Source: Crocodylus rhombifer
Taxonomy: Eukaryota; Chordata; Crocodylia; Crocodylidae
Reading direction: 5' to 3'
Length of the DNA: 64,000 nt
Assembly (NCBI GenBank): GCA_038503035.1
Contig: JAVSML010001077.1
Location: 310,001 to 374,000 of the forward strand
Under the pieces are notes generated by a model, which was not told the origin of the DNA, ran no database searches, and saw only the letters and a list, made by a program, of their open reading frames with translations. The translations under genes and the position numbers were made by a program. Positions 25,466-38,484 of this stretch are shown piece by piece (the stretch's first letter is position 1; each line of letters starts with the position of its first letter).

Positions 25466-28400
25466 GTAGCATGTGAGCTCTCAGCACTGTTGACGACCAC
25501 TTTAAAGACTGGCTGCTCAGTCTGACATTGCAACTGTCCCAGTTACCTTCCTCTATAAAGAGCAGAGTTAAACATTTACAGTGTAAAATCCAACCACCTT
25601 TTTGGGCACTAAGAAAGGGCTCAAGGAAGCAGCCAGGGAGGGTCTGTTATTAATGTTTGGCTCAGTCCTTAGTGTGCCCCAGGGCATGCTGTGCAACATT
25701 AGCCCTGTAAGTAGAGCATCCCAAGCTGTTTGAATTCCTCAGTGTAGCATTTACTATTCTGTTTTGCTGGAGTCCCAGGAATTCAAATACTGTTACGGGA
25801 ATTCAGATGCGCTGCTGACTTTCTTTGGGGGGATGAGATTAAGTGTTGCCTGTTGAGTAGCTAAAGAAATAACACATTAGCTTTCCTTCTAAATTCACTA
25901 AAAAGTTCAAGCAAGCAGTGTGTCAAGTCCATTCGTATGTGATTTAGCTCTGTTACATGTCCTGTCATTGCTGCTGTTAACTCAGGAACTTTTAAGTTTA
26001 CCCCGGAAGCCAGAGGGAGGTATCTTTTATTCCTGGCGATGTTGCAATCCACTTTGACGACAGCGCACAACTTGTGTACTAAGATGCCATCTTCTGGAAG
26101 CTGACAGTTGCAAGTGAATAACTGGTTTCATCTGGGATCTCACAACAAGCAGTGAAATGAAAATCTACAGGCTGGATGCTCTTCGGGAGACATGGTGCCC
26201 TAGCCACTTCTATTCGTTTTCAGGGGTAGGCTGAGTTTGTTCTCCCTGAGTTAAGAAACCAAAGGGGTTCATGTGGCATGGGTTGGAAGTATCGGTGTCC
26301 CCATCGCAAAGGCCACCACCGCATTTGGGCCAGTTTTGGCAGTACCAGAAAATGGTAGGAACCAAGCAGCAAGTCGGCTATCGGCACTGAGCGCTCCCCA
26401 GGCTGTCAGGGCAGCGTGGAAACCCGTGCTGTCGAATATGCTGCACCTGTTCTCTGGAGAGGAGGAGGAGGAGGATGTCAGCTGCAGGTCGTGTGAATGA
26501 AGACCCTCTGATCAGCAAAGGACGAGAACAGAAAAATAGGCCTGTGGGACAGGTCCTTATAGGAATTCACCTTCAGGTGGATCTGAATTGAAATGTTTTT
26601 TGAAGTTCAGGATAACATTCCCCACTCTTTCATGTACTTCTCTTCCTAATCCTGCTCAGTTTCGAAAGGCCAGAAGGCCCCAGGAAAGGCTCTTTTTACA
26701 GCATTTCTAATCTGATGAGATACATGCAGCCCCTGGGGAATCTGTCGGGATTTCCTGCTGAGGTATGGAGAAGGCTCTCATTGCATTTCAGCAGGTAAAA
26801 GTGTGGGTTTATCTATGAACCAAACCTCTGAAGTTAATAATCTCTGAGACAAGCTCTCCTGCAAATGAGTAAGAATAATCCTTTGGGTGTTTGGTGAATC
26901 CTTGTGAGTATATTTATTAATTGTACTTTGCCCATCATTGGTGTCTTTCACCTAAACGCACTTCAAAATATGAAACAGTGAAATAGTGAGTTTACTTACC
27001 TAGAATAATACAGCAAGGCAGCAGTCTGGAGCCATTAACGGAACCCACCTTTCTCAACCCAAATACTATGTATTAAGCTATAACAATAAAAAGTTGCAAT
27101 CCAGCTACACTAGAGACATTATCTCAGTCTATGAACCACCCTTTTGGGATGACAAATAAAATAAAGCCCAGAATGACACAAGTGGGAGCTGAGTTAAAAT
27201 GCTCCTAGGTAAGGAGTTTAGGCCATTGAGCAAACTTTCAGCGGAAAGTTTAAGAAAGGCTGCAAAAGCTTCATCTTTGATCTAACACTCCCATCGTAGC
27301 CAGAACAGCATCCACTATACTCCACAAAAATTTGATCCTATACAAAGCCTTTTAAAAAGCACAAAAAGGAGAAGAACCAGGTACTCACCAAAGTCTAGGA
27401 CAGGCTTGTGTATTGCAATTTAGTTAATATGGAAGGAACTGAGATGGCAGGCTGATAGGTGGCAGAGCAAAAGATCCCAAAGTTAGCTAGGACATCTCCT
27501 CTTGCAATCCACAGACCATGCACAAATCGTTCCATCTCCTGTTCACATTTCCTAACCCTACCTTTTTGCAGCATAACTGGAAAATCACCCGCTGCCTAAG
27601 TCTTAATTTACATGTCATCTTCTGAGCTTCAGCTCTGTTGACACAGTAGCTCAGTAGAAATCCCCCTCAATCGTCCTTTCTTTGTCAAAAGCAGTTTTCT
27701 TTCCTTCGTATCACCAAAGCACTGAAACATAATACAACCCCAGCCATCCATGTGCAGTTTATAGTGTGTATATGGAGGTGCTACTTTGTGCCAATTTTCA
27801 TCTTTACGGGTTTTATTTGCAGCCACAAGTCCGCCAGGTTTTACGTCCACTGCCATTAACCATTATTACACCAAGCTGTGCGCCACACTGCTGGAGGAGG
27901 GTGTCATGTAGATTTGCAGGTTGTTGTTGTTTGCAAATGCAATTTGGCTGCATGGGAGTTACTTATAAAATGTAATTGATGCAGGGAAATCATGCAAACA
28001 AATATAAAACGGTATCTTTTATGGAGATGGATTACACTACAGGACCTGCCTGCTGGTAGGCAGAGTGACTTAATGGGATTTTTAACCTACTGTTATTGAA
28101 AGGGCAAGCAAACCCAGGCAGCTTATCACTTTATGTGGGTCATATACAACAACATTTGCAGATTCCCCATAAACTTCAGGCCAGGTCCTCATTTGATGTA
28201 AATCCATCCATCAATAGAGACCACCTACTTGAAGACATGGTCCAACATCTGTAAGGCCCACTATTATGAACAGCATGCCCCTGCTTTAAAAAAATGGAAC
28301 TTGTACAACAAGACAGAAAGAAAATGGTTATCTGCACATGAGAACCCTCTGCTTGGTCCACATAGGCTTTAGGTTTCCTTAGGTTTTTTCCAGGAACTGA

Positions 28401-28626
28401 CTTATTGTGGACTGATGAACCAGAAGAAAATCTGCTCCATACTACTTAAGTCAAAGGAAGTCTTTCTGTTGCCTTCAGAGGGGGCTGCATCATGCCCTTG
28501 ATGAACAGCAAGGCCTGAGTGTATCCAGATGCACATACAGGAAAAACAGAGCTGGAGCAGACAATGGAGCAAGAAAGAGAAATTCAGCTCATCGTCAATG
28601 AAAGTTTGAAATGCTGAAGCTTTTTT

Positions 28627-28656
28627 CTATTTACAGCTTTTTTTTGCTGTAAATAG
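28627..28656. repeat. Perfect 11-bp hairpin with T8 loop
   Basis: CTATTTACAGC, T8, GCTGTAAATAG; the flanks 'aagc' and 'aagct' add partial pairing. No gene nearby. May be replication-slippage or fold-back debris. Confidence 0.6.
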
Positions 28657-29639
28657 AAGCTGGACATAGACTCCTCTGCACATATGGACTGGCCAGGGAG
28701 TGTTGGGCCCATGTTATTTCCACCCCGTGCATGCTCCCTGCATCTGACATATGAACTGCGAATTCCGGGTCCTTTCTCTGTTGATGTTGGAAATGCCAGG
28801 AACTGGAGTCTGAAATCCTCTGTTTATTCTCGGAACAACGTAGAACAGAAGTAGGAGCTGTGCTAAATTCCAGCAAAGTGATATTCTTAGGTCTTAACCC
28901 TGAGATGGTGGAGCCTCAACTCTAGACCGCTGCTCAGACCTGAGATTGCCATGCACATGCCACGTGGGTCTGTTCAAGAGTGGTTGTTTCTTATGAAGGG
29001 GTCACTGCAAGCTGGACTGAGCCCACTGACCCAGTTTTGGTCCAGCGTCAAACAGTCAGTGGATTGTACTGATCTGAGTCCGCAACAAGCTCAACTGCAA
29101 AAAGTGCCCCCTTTAAAAAAAGAAAAAAAGGAAAAAAGAAAAAGTGTAAACATGCATAGTCTCATCATCCTGTCATCAGGAGCCTGAGAACTGTCAGCAA
29201 CTGCTGCTGCCTAGGGGTATGGGCATACCACTGCAAAAGGCCTTATTCATGTCAGATAATTTCTCAGAAGTGTCAAAAGAATTCCGATTGCAATGCTAAC
29301 ATGTGATCACATACTGCTTTGGAGCTGTGCCACCGAGCAGCAACTTGCACAGAAGCCTGCATGCAGCTACGGAGAGTTCAGACTTCTCAATAAAATGTAC
29401 TTAAGCAATTACTGAAGAACAATGGGGGAAAAAATCCTTGAAATTCATGAATCTGCCATCTGCTTAGTGAATTCAGGTTTTCTATTTATGGGCTTTCACA
29501 TACATAGGCTTGGCTTGTCTCTTTGTGAAGTGTTATCTCAGAAGCAGGGTTTGAATTACGCTTGGACTCTTAGGGGGGTCGGCAGTGATGGCAGCCGGAA
29601 GGAGCCACCGCTGCCACCACGGTCGCTGCAGGGCACTCT

Positions 29640-29736
29640 GGGGGCTCTCATCTCTTATGGGATCCTCTCATCTCTTCTGGTGAGGGTTTTGGGGGTTCTC
29701 ATCTCTTGCAGGGGGCTCTCCTCTTTTATGGGGGGA
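29640..29736 (+). repeat. Degenerate tandem repeat, about 20-34 nt units
   Basis: Four units related to 'ggggctctcatctcttatgg' run head to tail. It creates a spurious ORF. Confidence 0.55.
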
Positions 29737-31040
29737 CTCAGTCCCTCCAAACCATCCCACCCATATTTCAAACTGTGCTCAGGTGTGATGTTATCTCATT
29801 TCCTCACTCAAGCAAACTTTAGTTAGGATACAGGTTAAGCTCTTTGAAAAAAAATCAAACACCTCAAGACATTCTGATAATTTCCCCAGAGAATTAGAAG
29901 ATTTAGACAGGGAAAGAAACCAATTTGGTGTCTTCTAATCCACCCTTTGGTCAGAAAAGGATAGTTCCCTTAAGTATAGTTGAATGTATTTTAACTGATC
30001 TAGTTCTAAATGTCCCAGGAGCTGGCGCTTCTTTCACTTCTTGGGAGATCATGCCCAAGTACCTTTTTCACTGTTCACCTTTGGAGATTGTCATCCCATC
30101 TCCCACTCAGTCGTTGCTTAGCCAGATTGAATGCGTTGGGCCCAGACTGAATGCTTTGACTGCTGTCAATGGGGTTAAGCCACGTTTGAAAGCAGGATAC
30201 GATTGAGTTCCCACTTTGGAGTCAATGGCGTAGCTCCTGCTCACTACCCTGGTAAAAAAGAGCAAGCCCATCGTTTGTTTTAACCATAGCTCATAGGTCA
30301 GTTCTTCTGGTGCCTAGATAATTTCTACTACTTTTCTCCGCCCCCATGCCGTGTGTTTAAATCTTTCTGGTTCCTCGAACAGGCAACAGGACTGCAGAGG
30401 CAGGGAATATTACTTGTCTCCTTCCTCCACAATATAACAACTTGCGGCACAGAGATAGAGATTTGTATTTGCTTTAATTCTGCTGCCATATTGCAGAGCA
30501 GGCAGGTGACTGATTTTGTTGCTTCTGTGTAGCCCTGTTTCCAGGTTCTCCCATTTCATTCACAACCTGCTCCAGGGACTTTTCCCTGGCTGTATGCAGT
30601 ATACTGTACTGTTAGTCCTTTCTCCAGTGTGGCTGATTACCACGATCCCTCTGTCTGTAAATCAAAGCTCTCTCCTTCCTGTTTGGCTCCCTTCTCCTTC
30701 TGATTCGAGTGCAGATGATCATCGTCACACACGTATACATTACTGTTGTTATTAATTCATCTTCTTTGCCCCTTTCACGAACATCCAAGGACTTGACAGA
30801 ACTTAGGAGCATTGTCCGCATCCCCTTGTACCAACCTCCAGCCACCTCTCTGGTGCGAGATGGGAGCCATTATAACTAGCTCAACGGCATTACACCCCTT
30901 TATGGGCAGGAAGTGAAGAATACTATAGTCAATTAAAGCAACAGGGAAAATGTATGCAAGTGAAGTGTCATTGCCCATGTGGGAATTTCGCCAAGACACT
31001 GGACCTATCATTGCCACTCTGCAAAAAATGCTGTGATGGC

Positions 31041-31098
31041 TTTATTATCCCTTTATATTATATTAATAATAAATAAATAATATTTATTATTATATATC
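31041..31098. repeat. A+T-only low-complexity tract
   Basis: TTA/ATA/AAT repeats, followed by the short palindrome TCAAGG-ttcagga-CCTTGA (31098-31116). Confidence 0.8.
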
Positions 31099-32298
31099 AA
31101 GGTTCAGGACCTTGATGATTTGGTATATAATGCCTAAGAGACTGTACTTCTCTGAACCAGCGAAGACTGTTCCCTCCCGAAGTGCCACCTTCCTTTCCTG
31201 TCCTAGCTGTGTTATTCCCAGGTCATCACTTTTTTAGGCACTGATCAAGTTTGATGCTGATTAGTTCTTAGTTAATAGCGCTAAAGAGAATCACAATATA
31301 AAGCAACTTGACTGAGAAGGGTAGCAAAGGAAGACTCATCACAGGAGTGAAAACAGTGACACTCCCTGGCAGGGGATAAAGGTATTGAGGGGGAGGGGGG
31401 CAGGCTCGCTTTCAAAGGCTCTCTTTCTTTCCCTCCCTCTTTTCTTTCTTCTAGTGCAAGACATAACCTTCCTGCAGCCAGCCAGCTAGGACAGGATCCA
31501 TCCACCTGAGTCTCCACATATTACAGAGCTTTCTTCACTGACACTTAGCCATTCTTTAACACGGTTTTGATTCAATCCCCCCAGAGGTATTCAGTGACTC
31601 ATTTCATTCTCAAGACCAGTGCTCTTCCTCTCGCTCCTTTGCAAGGAGTTAGGCTGACCTCTCTACCTGGCATGTGTGGTCAGAAGAGCTACCAGCTGTT
31701 TCTTGTTCACCAACACAGTCCAAATGTGTTTGGATGATTCTGACAAGGTAAGACCAAAGGGGGAATAAAAGGTCCAAACTACTAGGACACAGCAAACCCC
31801 GTGCTCTCAGCACCCGGCTGGAGAACACCGCGTATCACCCGTGGCCAACACTGAATCGCCCTTGATGGATTCCAGTAGCAATGAGGCACAAAGGGTGCAG
31901 CCACCTTGGCAGGTCTGTCCCTCAGCCCTGTCTCTCTCCTGCAAGCATGGGGGTCAGTATGCAGTGGGGGAGTGGGGTGGGGTTGGAAATAAATGTTTCT
32001 ATCCTACCAACCACAAAGAGAACCTGCAGAAAAGCTAAAGCCACCCGTGGCTGGTTCTTGGGGGCATGGGGAGCAGTAACAGCAGGTGAGGGAGACGCCA
32101 GCAGTGTAGCTCCACTGAAGACGCGTTCCCGAGATGTCCTGAATTTTAGGTGACCTTGGGGTTATTCAAGCCCTGGTGAGAAAAGTGCCAGGCTCACCCC
32201 ACAGCAAACTGTGCTAAGACGCCTAAGAGAGAATCTGGGATCAAGTCCATGAGATGAACCTGTTTTCCTGCGGGTGTGTGTGGGACGAGAGTGATCAC

Positions 32299-32511
32299 CA
32301 GGGACCCTGGTTTTCTCTGATTTAAAAAAAATCCCCAATTTTCAGATTTAAAAAATAACCCCAAATCCAAATTTAAAATGAAACACTGTTATATATGTCT
32401 ACATATTAGTGGTGTTTCATTTTAATCATGGAAAAATGTGGATTTGCAGTTACTTTTTTTAATCTGAAAATTGGGAATTTTTTTTTAAATCAGAGAGGAA
32501 GAGGATCCCTG
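32299..32511. mobile_element. 213-bp fold-back hAT-type MITE
   Basis: Two arms of about 90 bp are inverted copies: left CAGGGACCCTGGTTTTCTCT..., right reverse complement CAGGGATCCTCTTCCTCTCT.... Both continue through 'gatttaaaaaaaa', 'cccaattttcagatt' and 'aaatccaaattt/aaatccacattt' to 'aaaatgaaacac'. Flanks GTGATCAC (32291-32298) and GTGATCAG (32512-32519) match at 7 of 8, fitting a hAT target duplication. A spacer of about 30 nt separates the arms, so a transcript of either strand would form a long hairpin. Confidence 0.85.
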
Positions 32512-33585
32512 GTGATCAGCTAGAAAGCCAGTTAGTGTGAAATCTTTGAGAGATTGGGAGAAGGTAAAAAAAGAGTTGGACTCCTGCTGCCCTCCAGTTG
32601 TAGAAGAATAATAATGTTGTACTGCACAATAGGCTGAGAATAAGAGTTTGCTATTGACTTTGTGTCTTTCTGTCTGGTCATCGACCGCTTTGATTGGCGT
32701 GGGTTAAATTAGGCTGCTGCACGGGTTGGGCCCTGATTTCTCAGCCCCAAAACCTGGTTTCTTTGCCAAAGGCTTGTCTTGCTATGCAAAAACCTCTCTG
32801 ACACATTAAAGAGCAGGGCTGATGGGCTAAGAAGCCCAAGTCTTTCACTCCAGGGGTGTCTGTCTAAAGATTCAGTATGTGACCTCCTCATCTTACCCCC
32901 AACTTCAATTCCACGTCAGCTGGGGACAGACCTGGTGTGCTGTGCATACCCCTGGAGGGAGTTAAGGGAACAGCTGGAAGAGGCTTCCTAGCAAAAGGAA
33001 GGAAGGCAGTAGGGATGTGTCCCCAGCTAGTGCCCAAGGAGCAGGGAGAGACATCCTGACTCCCCACAGGACTCAAGTTGTTACCCCCACGAGGCAGCTC
33101 ATGCACCATGTGGGGGTGGAATATGAGCAACGAGCGTCACACAGCGATGTCGGCAGGACCCCGTGACTAGTGCAGGTTCGGAGTCTGCAAGAGGGAGCTG
33201 AACGTAGAGACCTTAGGGGGAATCCCCGAAGTCTGCCAGAGACGCAGACAAAATGCAAAGCAGATTTGGGCAAAGCCACAGATGTTTGCATGGCTGGCTT
33301 ATACATTTGTGTCTCAGTACTTTTGTGGAGGAAGTGTTCAAGTCATGAGAAAAAAACAAGGCTTCTGGTCCAGTAAATTCCACTGGAATGACTGTTACCT
33401 GACCAGCTCTTAAAAGTTTGTTGGCTCTAAAGGAGCATTGATCCTCCCTTTCCACCTCTGTTCTCTGACTTCTTTGTTATTATTGTCTCATGAAAGCAGT
33501 TAAGTGGAGAGCTCTCCTTTTTGAAAGCACCCCTGAAAACCATTTGCAGTGGTCCCAGGGCTCTGACTGACCATTTGCAATGGTC

Positions 33586-33595
33586 NNNNNNNNNN
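33586..33595. other. Assembly gap (10 N) flanked by a duplication
   Basis: Ten N interrupt the sequence. 'accatttgcagtggtcccag' 'ggct' (33539-33563) is repeated as 'accatttgcaatggtc' [N10] 'tcccagggct' (33570-33605). The gap therefore sits inside the second copy of a roughly 31-nt duplication. Confidence 0.95.
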
Positions 33596-35179
33596 TCCCA
33601 GGGCTTCCAGAGTGGAAGGGAAACATCTCTTTATCAGCACTTTAGACAACTGTTCATGTTACAGTTTAAAGATACTGCCATCTACGGATGGAAAGAAGCA
33701 GAAGCAGCCCACCGATGCTCCAAATTGGTGAGACAGCAGCAATGTAAAGAGGAAACTTGCTGGCTTGGAAACAATCCTTGTAATGATGGAAACATCCGAG
33801 TCAAGAGTTCGGAGCCGAAGTTTCTCCTGGTTTGGGCAGCTGGAGCCTGGGCTTTTGCCTGAGCCTGTTGTAAAGAGAGACTGCAGTGAGAACCTGATTC
33901 CCCTCTCACATAAAGCAAATAGGATAGGAAGACGTTACTGGATCCTGTCGAAACAAATGTTGTCCAGACTTTCTGCACAGGACAAAGCAAGTCTGAGAGA
34001 GACTCTGAGAAAGGTTTTTAGGTGGAGCCAACAAACCTGCCTGGTCTTGTTTGCTGCTTCTGTGCCATGTCTTTCTATGAACACCGTTCTGGCTCTCTTT
34101 CTTTACTTGAGCACCGGGGAAGATTTTTGCTGGGATAAAGCTCTTTGTTGTCAGGTTTGTTTTCAAGAACCTGGGCGGGTTATGACCCGTCTGCCCACGA
34201 TCTTCTGTTTCAGTTCATTGCAACTGATTAAAAAGCCAGAGCATGCAGGCCTATTCCGAGGGGATTCAGATTAAACCTTTTTCTCTGTATGGTGTTTGAC
34301 GTCAAATAACACTGTTCCAGGATCTGTCATTTCCCAAGGAAAATGATATTTGCAGAAGGCTGTTTCCTACTGTGCCCTCTTCTTTTTGGAAACCTGCCTT
34401 CTTCTGGTGCCTTGGAGGTTGAGCTCAAGGTAATTTTTCACCATCTGAGCTCCCAGCCTTGGAGGACAGCTGACATGTCAGGATATGTGGCATGGGGTGT
34501 TATAGAGGCTGTCTGTTCTTCTTTTATCTCATATGCCTGTGAGGACATGCTAGATAGAAGGTGTTGTTGAACTCTGCAGTCGTTAAAATGGCAATATTTA
34601 GGAATAAAGGATTCAAAGAGAAAATTTAAAAGGGTGATGGCCCTCTGTTGCCGATCTGGATTCTTTTTTGGGGGACGGTGGTGTGTTTTGAATAAGTCTG
34701 ATTATTTAATCTGACCAATTCCTCGGCTCATTCATTTTTGCTGACAGGCCGTAGCTGTCCCTCTCTTAAAGGCATTCATCCCTTGAGCGTTAGCTCATGT
34801 TTTGCGCTCAGGTGTCACACTGGTGATCATGGTGCAGAGAAAGCTGGTGGAACATGCAAGATTCACATCCACAGGCCGTATGAGCTTCAGAGGCTGCTAA
34901 GCTGGGCGTATGCAGGTACTCCTTAGGGTCCTTGGAACAAGAAAGAACAGACCTCTATTGCTGGCACGCTACCTAATGTTTTATAGTAGTACATCTAGTG
35001 CAAAGTTTAACTTAGGAGTGGGGCTATTATAGCCCATGTGTTTATCTGAATAGTTATGGTAAAGGAAGAAGATGGGTAGTATGTGCTGTGGCATTGCAAA
35101 GCAGCAGGTTACATCTGTCATACAACTATTTTAGTGCTGTGTACCCTATAGACAGATCTTCCATGAGTGGGTGTTCACA

Positions 35180-35290
35180 GGGGTTAGGTCACCCTAAAAA
35201 TGGCATGCCTGATCTAAAGTTAGTTCCTGTCAGACGTGAACTAACTTTATCTGAGCCTGTGGTTAACCCACCCTCGTGAGAGTTAGCCCA
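35180..35290. repeat. Palindromic MITE-like segment
   Basis: The core AAAGTTAGTTC (35216-35226) and GAACTAACTTT (35238-35248) form a perfect 11-bp stem with an 11-nt loop. Outside it, 'gcctgatct' and 'agataaagt/ctcagata', then 'gggttaggtcacc' versus 'gtggttaaccc', continue an imperfect inverted repeat. Confidence 0.55.
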
Positions 35291-36448
35291 ATTTAACAAA
35301 TGCTTGCGTATGTTCACAGCACAGCCCCGGGGCTGAGGGAAAGCCCAGCCACTCTCCACGGCCCTGATGCTGTGCCCTTTCCCCTCCCACCCTGACTGGG
35401 TTATTTTTATTCCCCCACGTTCCCCTCGGGCTGGGCAACTCTGCCACCCCCTCCCAGACCTGCCAAGCCCTCCATCCCCAACACTTCCTTGCCTCTGGCT
35501 CCCAGTGCCTCTTCCTGGCAGGTGACACGTGCTTGAGTACGGTGATCCTGACTCAGGGATCACCCCAGCACCAGGTGCCCTAAAAACACCAGACGTGAAC
35601 CAGATCCTGCAAGTGCTTGTTTGCAGCCGGACTAGTAAAAAGCAGAGGCCAATTCTGGTCTACCCTGAAGCACTCGATTCCTTCATGTGACTTATCCATG
35701 TTTGCGCTTATTTTTATTTCAGCTCTGCAGTGACTGACCTGCATTGATCATTCTGTTTCTGCCCATAATCTCCCTCTTACCAACAACGTTAACACAAAAT
35801 GGCTATTACTGAGAACCTCTCTGCTGTTTAATATGAATACCCGATCTATAGGGAGAGGCAGATAGCTGTCTATTACCACTGAAATAGCTGGAATTATCCA
35901 GTTTCCAGAAATGAGACTTCCTCTGGGTAGAAGAATCAATTGTTTGGTGTTAGTAAATGCCCAATTTCACTGCATTTATGTTTTTTACAATCCAAATTGT
36001 CCAGCTTGTTTAAACCATTAACTGGAGTCACAAAAGCCTTTTATTACATTTCAAGTCTCCCATTGAAATAAATGCTCTGGAAGGAGTTTGTTCTGCACTG
36101 TCCTTTGCAGCTGAGCGTTCCTCTGCACTATGGGTAATGGTTCGGCAGAGCGACACCAATGCAATATTAGCCCCATGCACTGGGAAGATAATGCCATTAT
36201 TGGTACCTGAGAGACTTCCACCGCATAGCTAAAAAGTGCTTTAGCGCTTCAAGGTGAAAATGGGGGGCCTAATATAGTGGTTGGAGCGGAAGCCTCAGTT
36301 TGCGTGTGCGCCCTGGCTCGCCTCATACAGTTGTGCTATTGAAAACACTAATATAACAAAAAAACACCCCCAAACCTGAGGGGTGAATCTGCAGCATGGA
36401 AAGGTCCAGTCCTACAAGATGCCCCAAATGCAGTGATATTAATGGCAT

Positions 36449-36540
36449 GCAAGGTTCTTTGGGTAGGTGTGATATCTTTTATTAGACCAAATCAGTAGTT
36501 GGAAAAAAAGGTCTATGCAAGCTTCGGGGCGCAATTACAG
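36449..36540 (-). repeat. Penelope-like 3' tail, minus strand
   Basis: The minus strand reads gccccgaagcttgcatagac, ccaactactgatttggtcta, ataaaagatatcacacctac, ccaaagaaccttgcatgcc. The hairpin part is truncated at 36540. Confidence 0.7.
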
Positions 36541-38484
36541 TGTAGGGTGCCTAGCACCTCTCAGGATTGGTCGGTAGATGTATAACACCGGCATGTAGGT
36601 TCCCATTGGTACAGAGTGGCCTGTGCCCCAACCCCTCCAGTCTTCCTCCTTCAGATTGCCTAGGGAAGACCATTGGGGTGCTGTGTAGAGAGCTTGCTGT
36701 AGGCTCAGGCAACATGCCTGGCACAAAAAACTTTTGACACAGGCTTTGTAGCACTCTGTGCAGACACTGAAATGGTCTGTGCACCCCGTGAGACCGTAAC
36801 TCTGATCAGATGTTAGAGGAAGGAAAGCAAATGAGCGCATTACATGGAAATACAGTGGGAGGGAGAGAAGGGACTTTATAAAGATTGTAAATGAGGATGG
36901 TTTGGGTCACATTCTCTAGACGCTTACTAGGGCACAAACTCCTGAATTTCTCTTCCATTAAGTGGTCTATCGATGATGTAAAACTTCACACAAGGTTTGT
37001 TTTTATGTCTTCTGCTTTTTCTGTACTTTTCCCCCTTGAATTTCTCTTCGTTAGACATGATAGAAAGGCCTTTGAAATGAGGCTCTGGGTGGAATTTGTG
37101 CCAGTCAGTCACATTGGTGACAGATAGTTGTCTAGCTCTGCAAAATTTAGTGGACAAGAATGGTCCTGAGTAGCTTTGGAAAAGCTTGTACTTCTTTTTG
37201 GAGTGGGGGGAATTTGGATTTCAAATAATTATGCCCTTGCTCTTCTTAACTAAGAGTTAATGTGCCAGCTGTTGCCAAGGGATAAAAACCTTCACCAGCA
37301 GCTATGGCTTTCTCTAACTACATATCACACAATATATAATTTGATGTTTACCTGCTGCTCCTCACCTATTTTTCAACCCCAAACTGGGTACTTAAAACTT
37401 TAGAAAATTTGTCTATCCAAAAATGAACTATGAAGTAGTCGGGGTAGCTGACGTGAACATGGCATATTTGGCCCCGATTCGGGAAAATGAGGGAACAAAC
37501 TCATCCCCCCAGTAATGCAAACACTTTTCTTCCCCCAGATATAGTCTACTATGGCCATAACCCACAGATTACAACACCCCCAACCTTACTTCCAGCCTCT
37601 CTGAGAAAAAACCTTCTGTCCTTTACCACTTCTTTAACAACCCGCTTTCCAACAACACGCAATGCCAGCAAAGGGTGAAGTGGAAGTGTGTGGCGGGGCT
37701 GAGGTTGTCATTATCAGGTGTGGGCTTTTGCACGTGCTGGCACAGGGCTGCACTTCTGGCGTCCTCACTTTGGCAGGTGTGCCATGTGCATGGTGATGTT
37801 AACTGCTTCATGACAAAGCTTTTGAAAAGTAGCCCTGTATTTACTAGTTTTCAGCTATGAAGCTGAGATGGCTCTTCTAGGCCTGACGCACAGGATTCCC
37901 TGCACAAATAATACAATTTCCCTCTAGATTTTTACTTTCTGTCTCCTTTCTTGGGCATTTTTTCTTCCCTAGTTCTTGGGATAATACATTTCTATATTCC
38001 CTCCTATTCTGAGCACTTGATCTTCTTGACAAATGAGACAGACTTGCCTGCCTCCCACAGCAGGCTGCTGGCTGGTACAAGCCAGCTACGTGATGCACTA
38101 ATGGCTGTTTTTTCTCCTCAGACAGCAATAGGCTTTGTCTTAACCTACTCCCGGTGACAATGAGGAGCAAAATTCACTGTTGGTGAAAGTGGGCACAAGT
38201 ACATGGAAACCAAAGTGGTATTAATCAAACTCAGCAGTGAACCTAGCTTAGTTATGTCAAGAGGAAGGAAGCATTAGTGACACAAATGCTTATTTCTTCC
38301 AGATTTTATTTTATTTTTTTACTTTTAAGATGCAGCAAAATTGCTCAAACTTTTCTTTGCAGAATAGTCCTGGATCTCAGTTGTGGAGCTACACCAACAA
38401 AAAAATCCAGTAGCAAAATATCAAAGTAACACTGAGTCAATATTCTAAGTTTATTCCTTATGCTGACAAGATTTGTATAGTTAA
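36541..38484. other. Intergenic, nothing recognised
   Basis: Mixed composition, no exon or transposon identified before the hAT element at 38485. Confidence 0.55.

Larger units (their letters stand above)
24476..32290. other. Intergenic, MIR and small repeats
   Basis: Holds a MIR, a hairpin, a degenerate tandem repeat and an A+T tract. 27900-28140 is unique A+T-rich sequence with 'catgcaaacaaat' and 'ttaatggga' motifs and could be a conserved noncoding element; unproven. Confidence 0.5.
32520..36448. other. Intergenic with assembly gap
   Basis: Holds the gap/duplication at 33540-33605 and the palindromic segment at 35180. No exon supported; the 169-codon frame at 33765-34274 has no family signature. 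Confidence 0.5.

Noticed and set aside
33765..34274. 169-codon plus-strand frame
   Set aside because: No recognisable family; no splice or promoter context; single-strand openness of this length is expected by chance in 64 kb.
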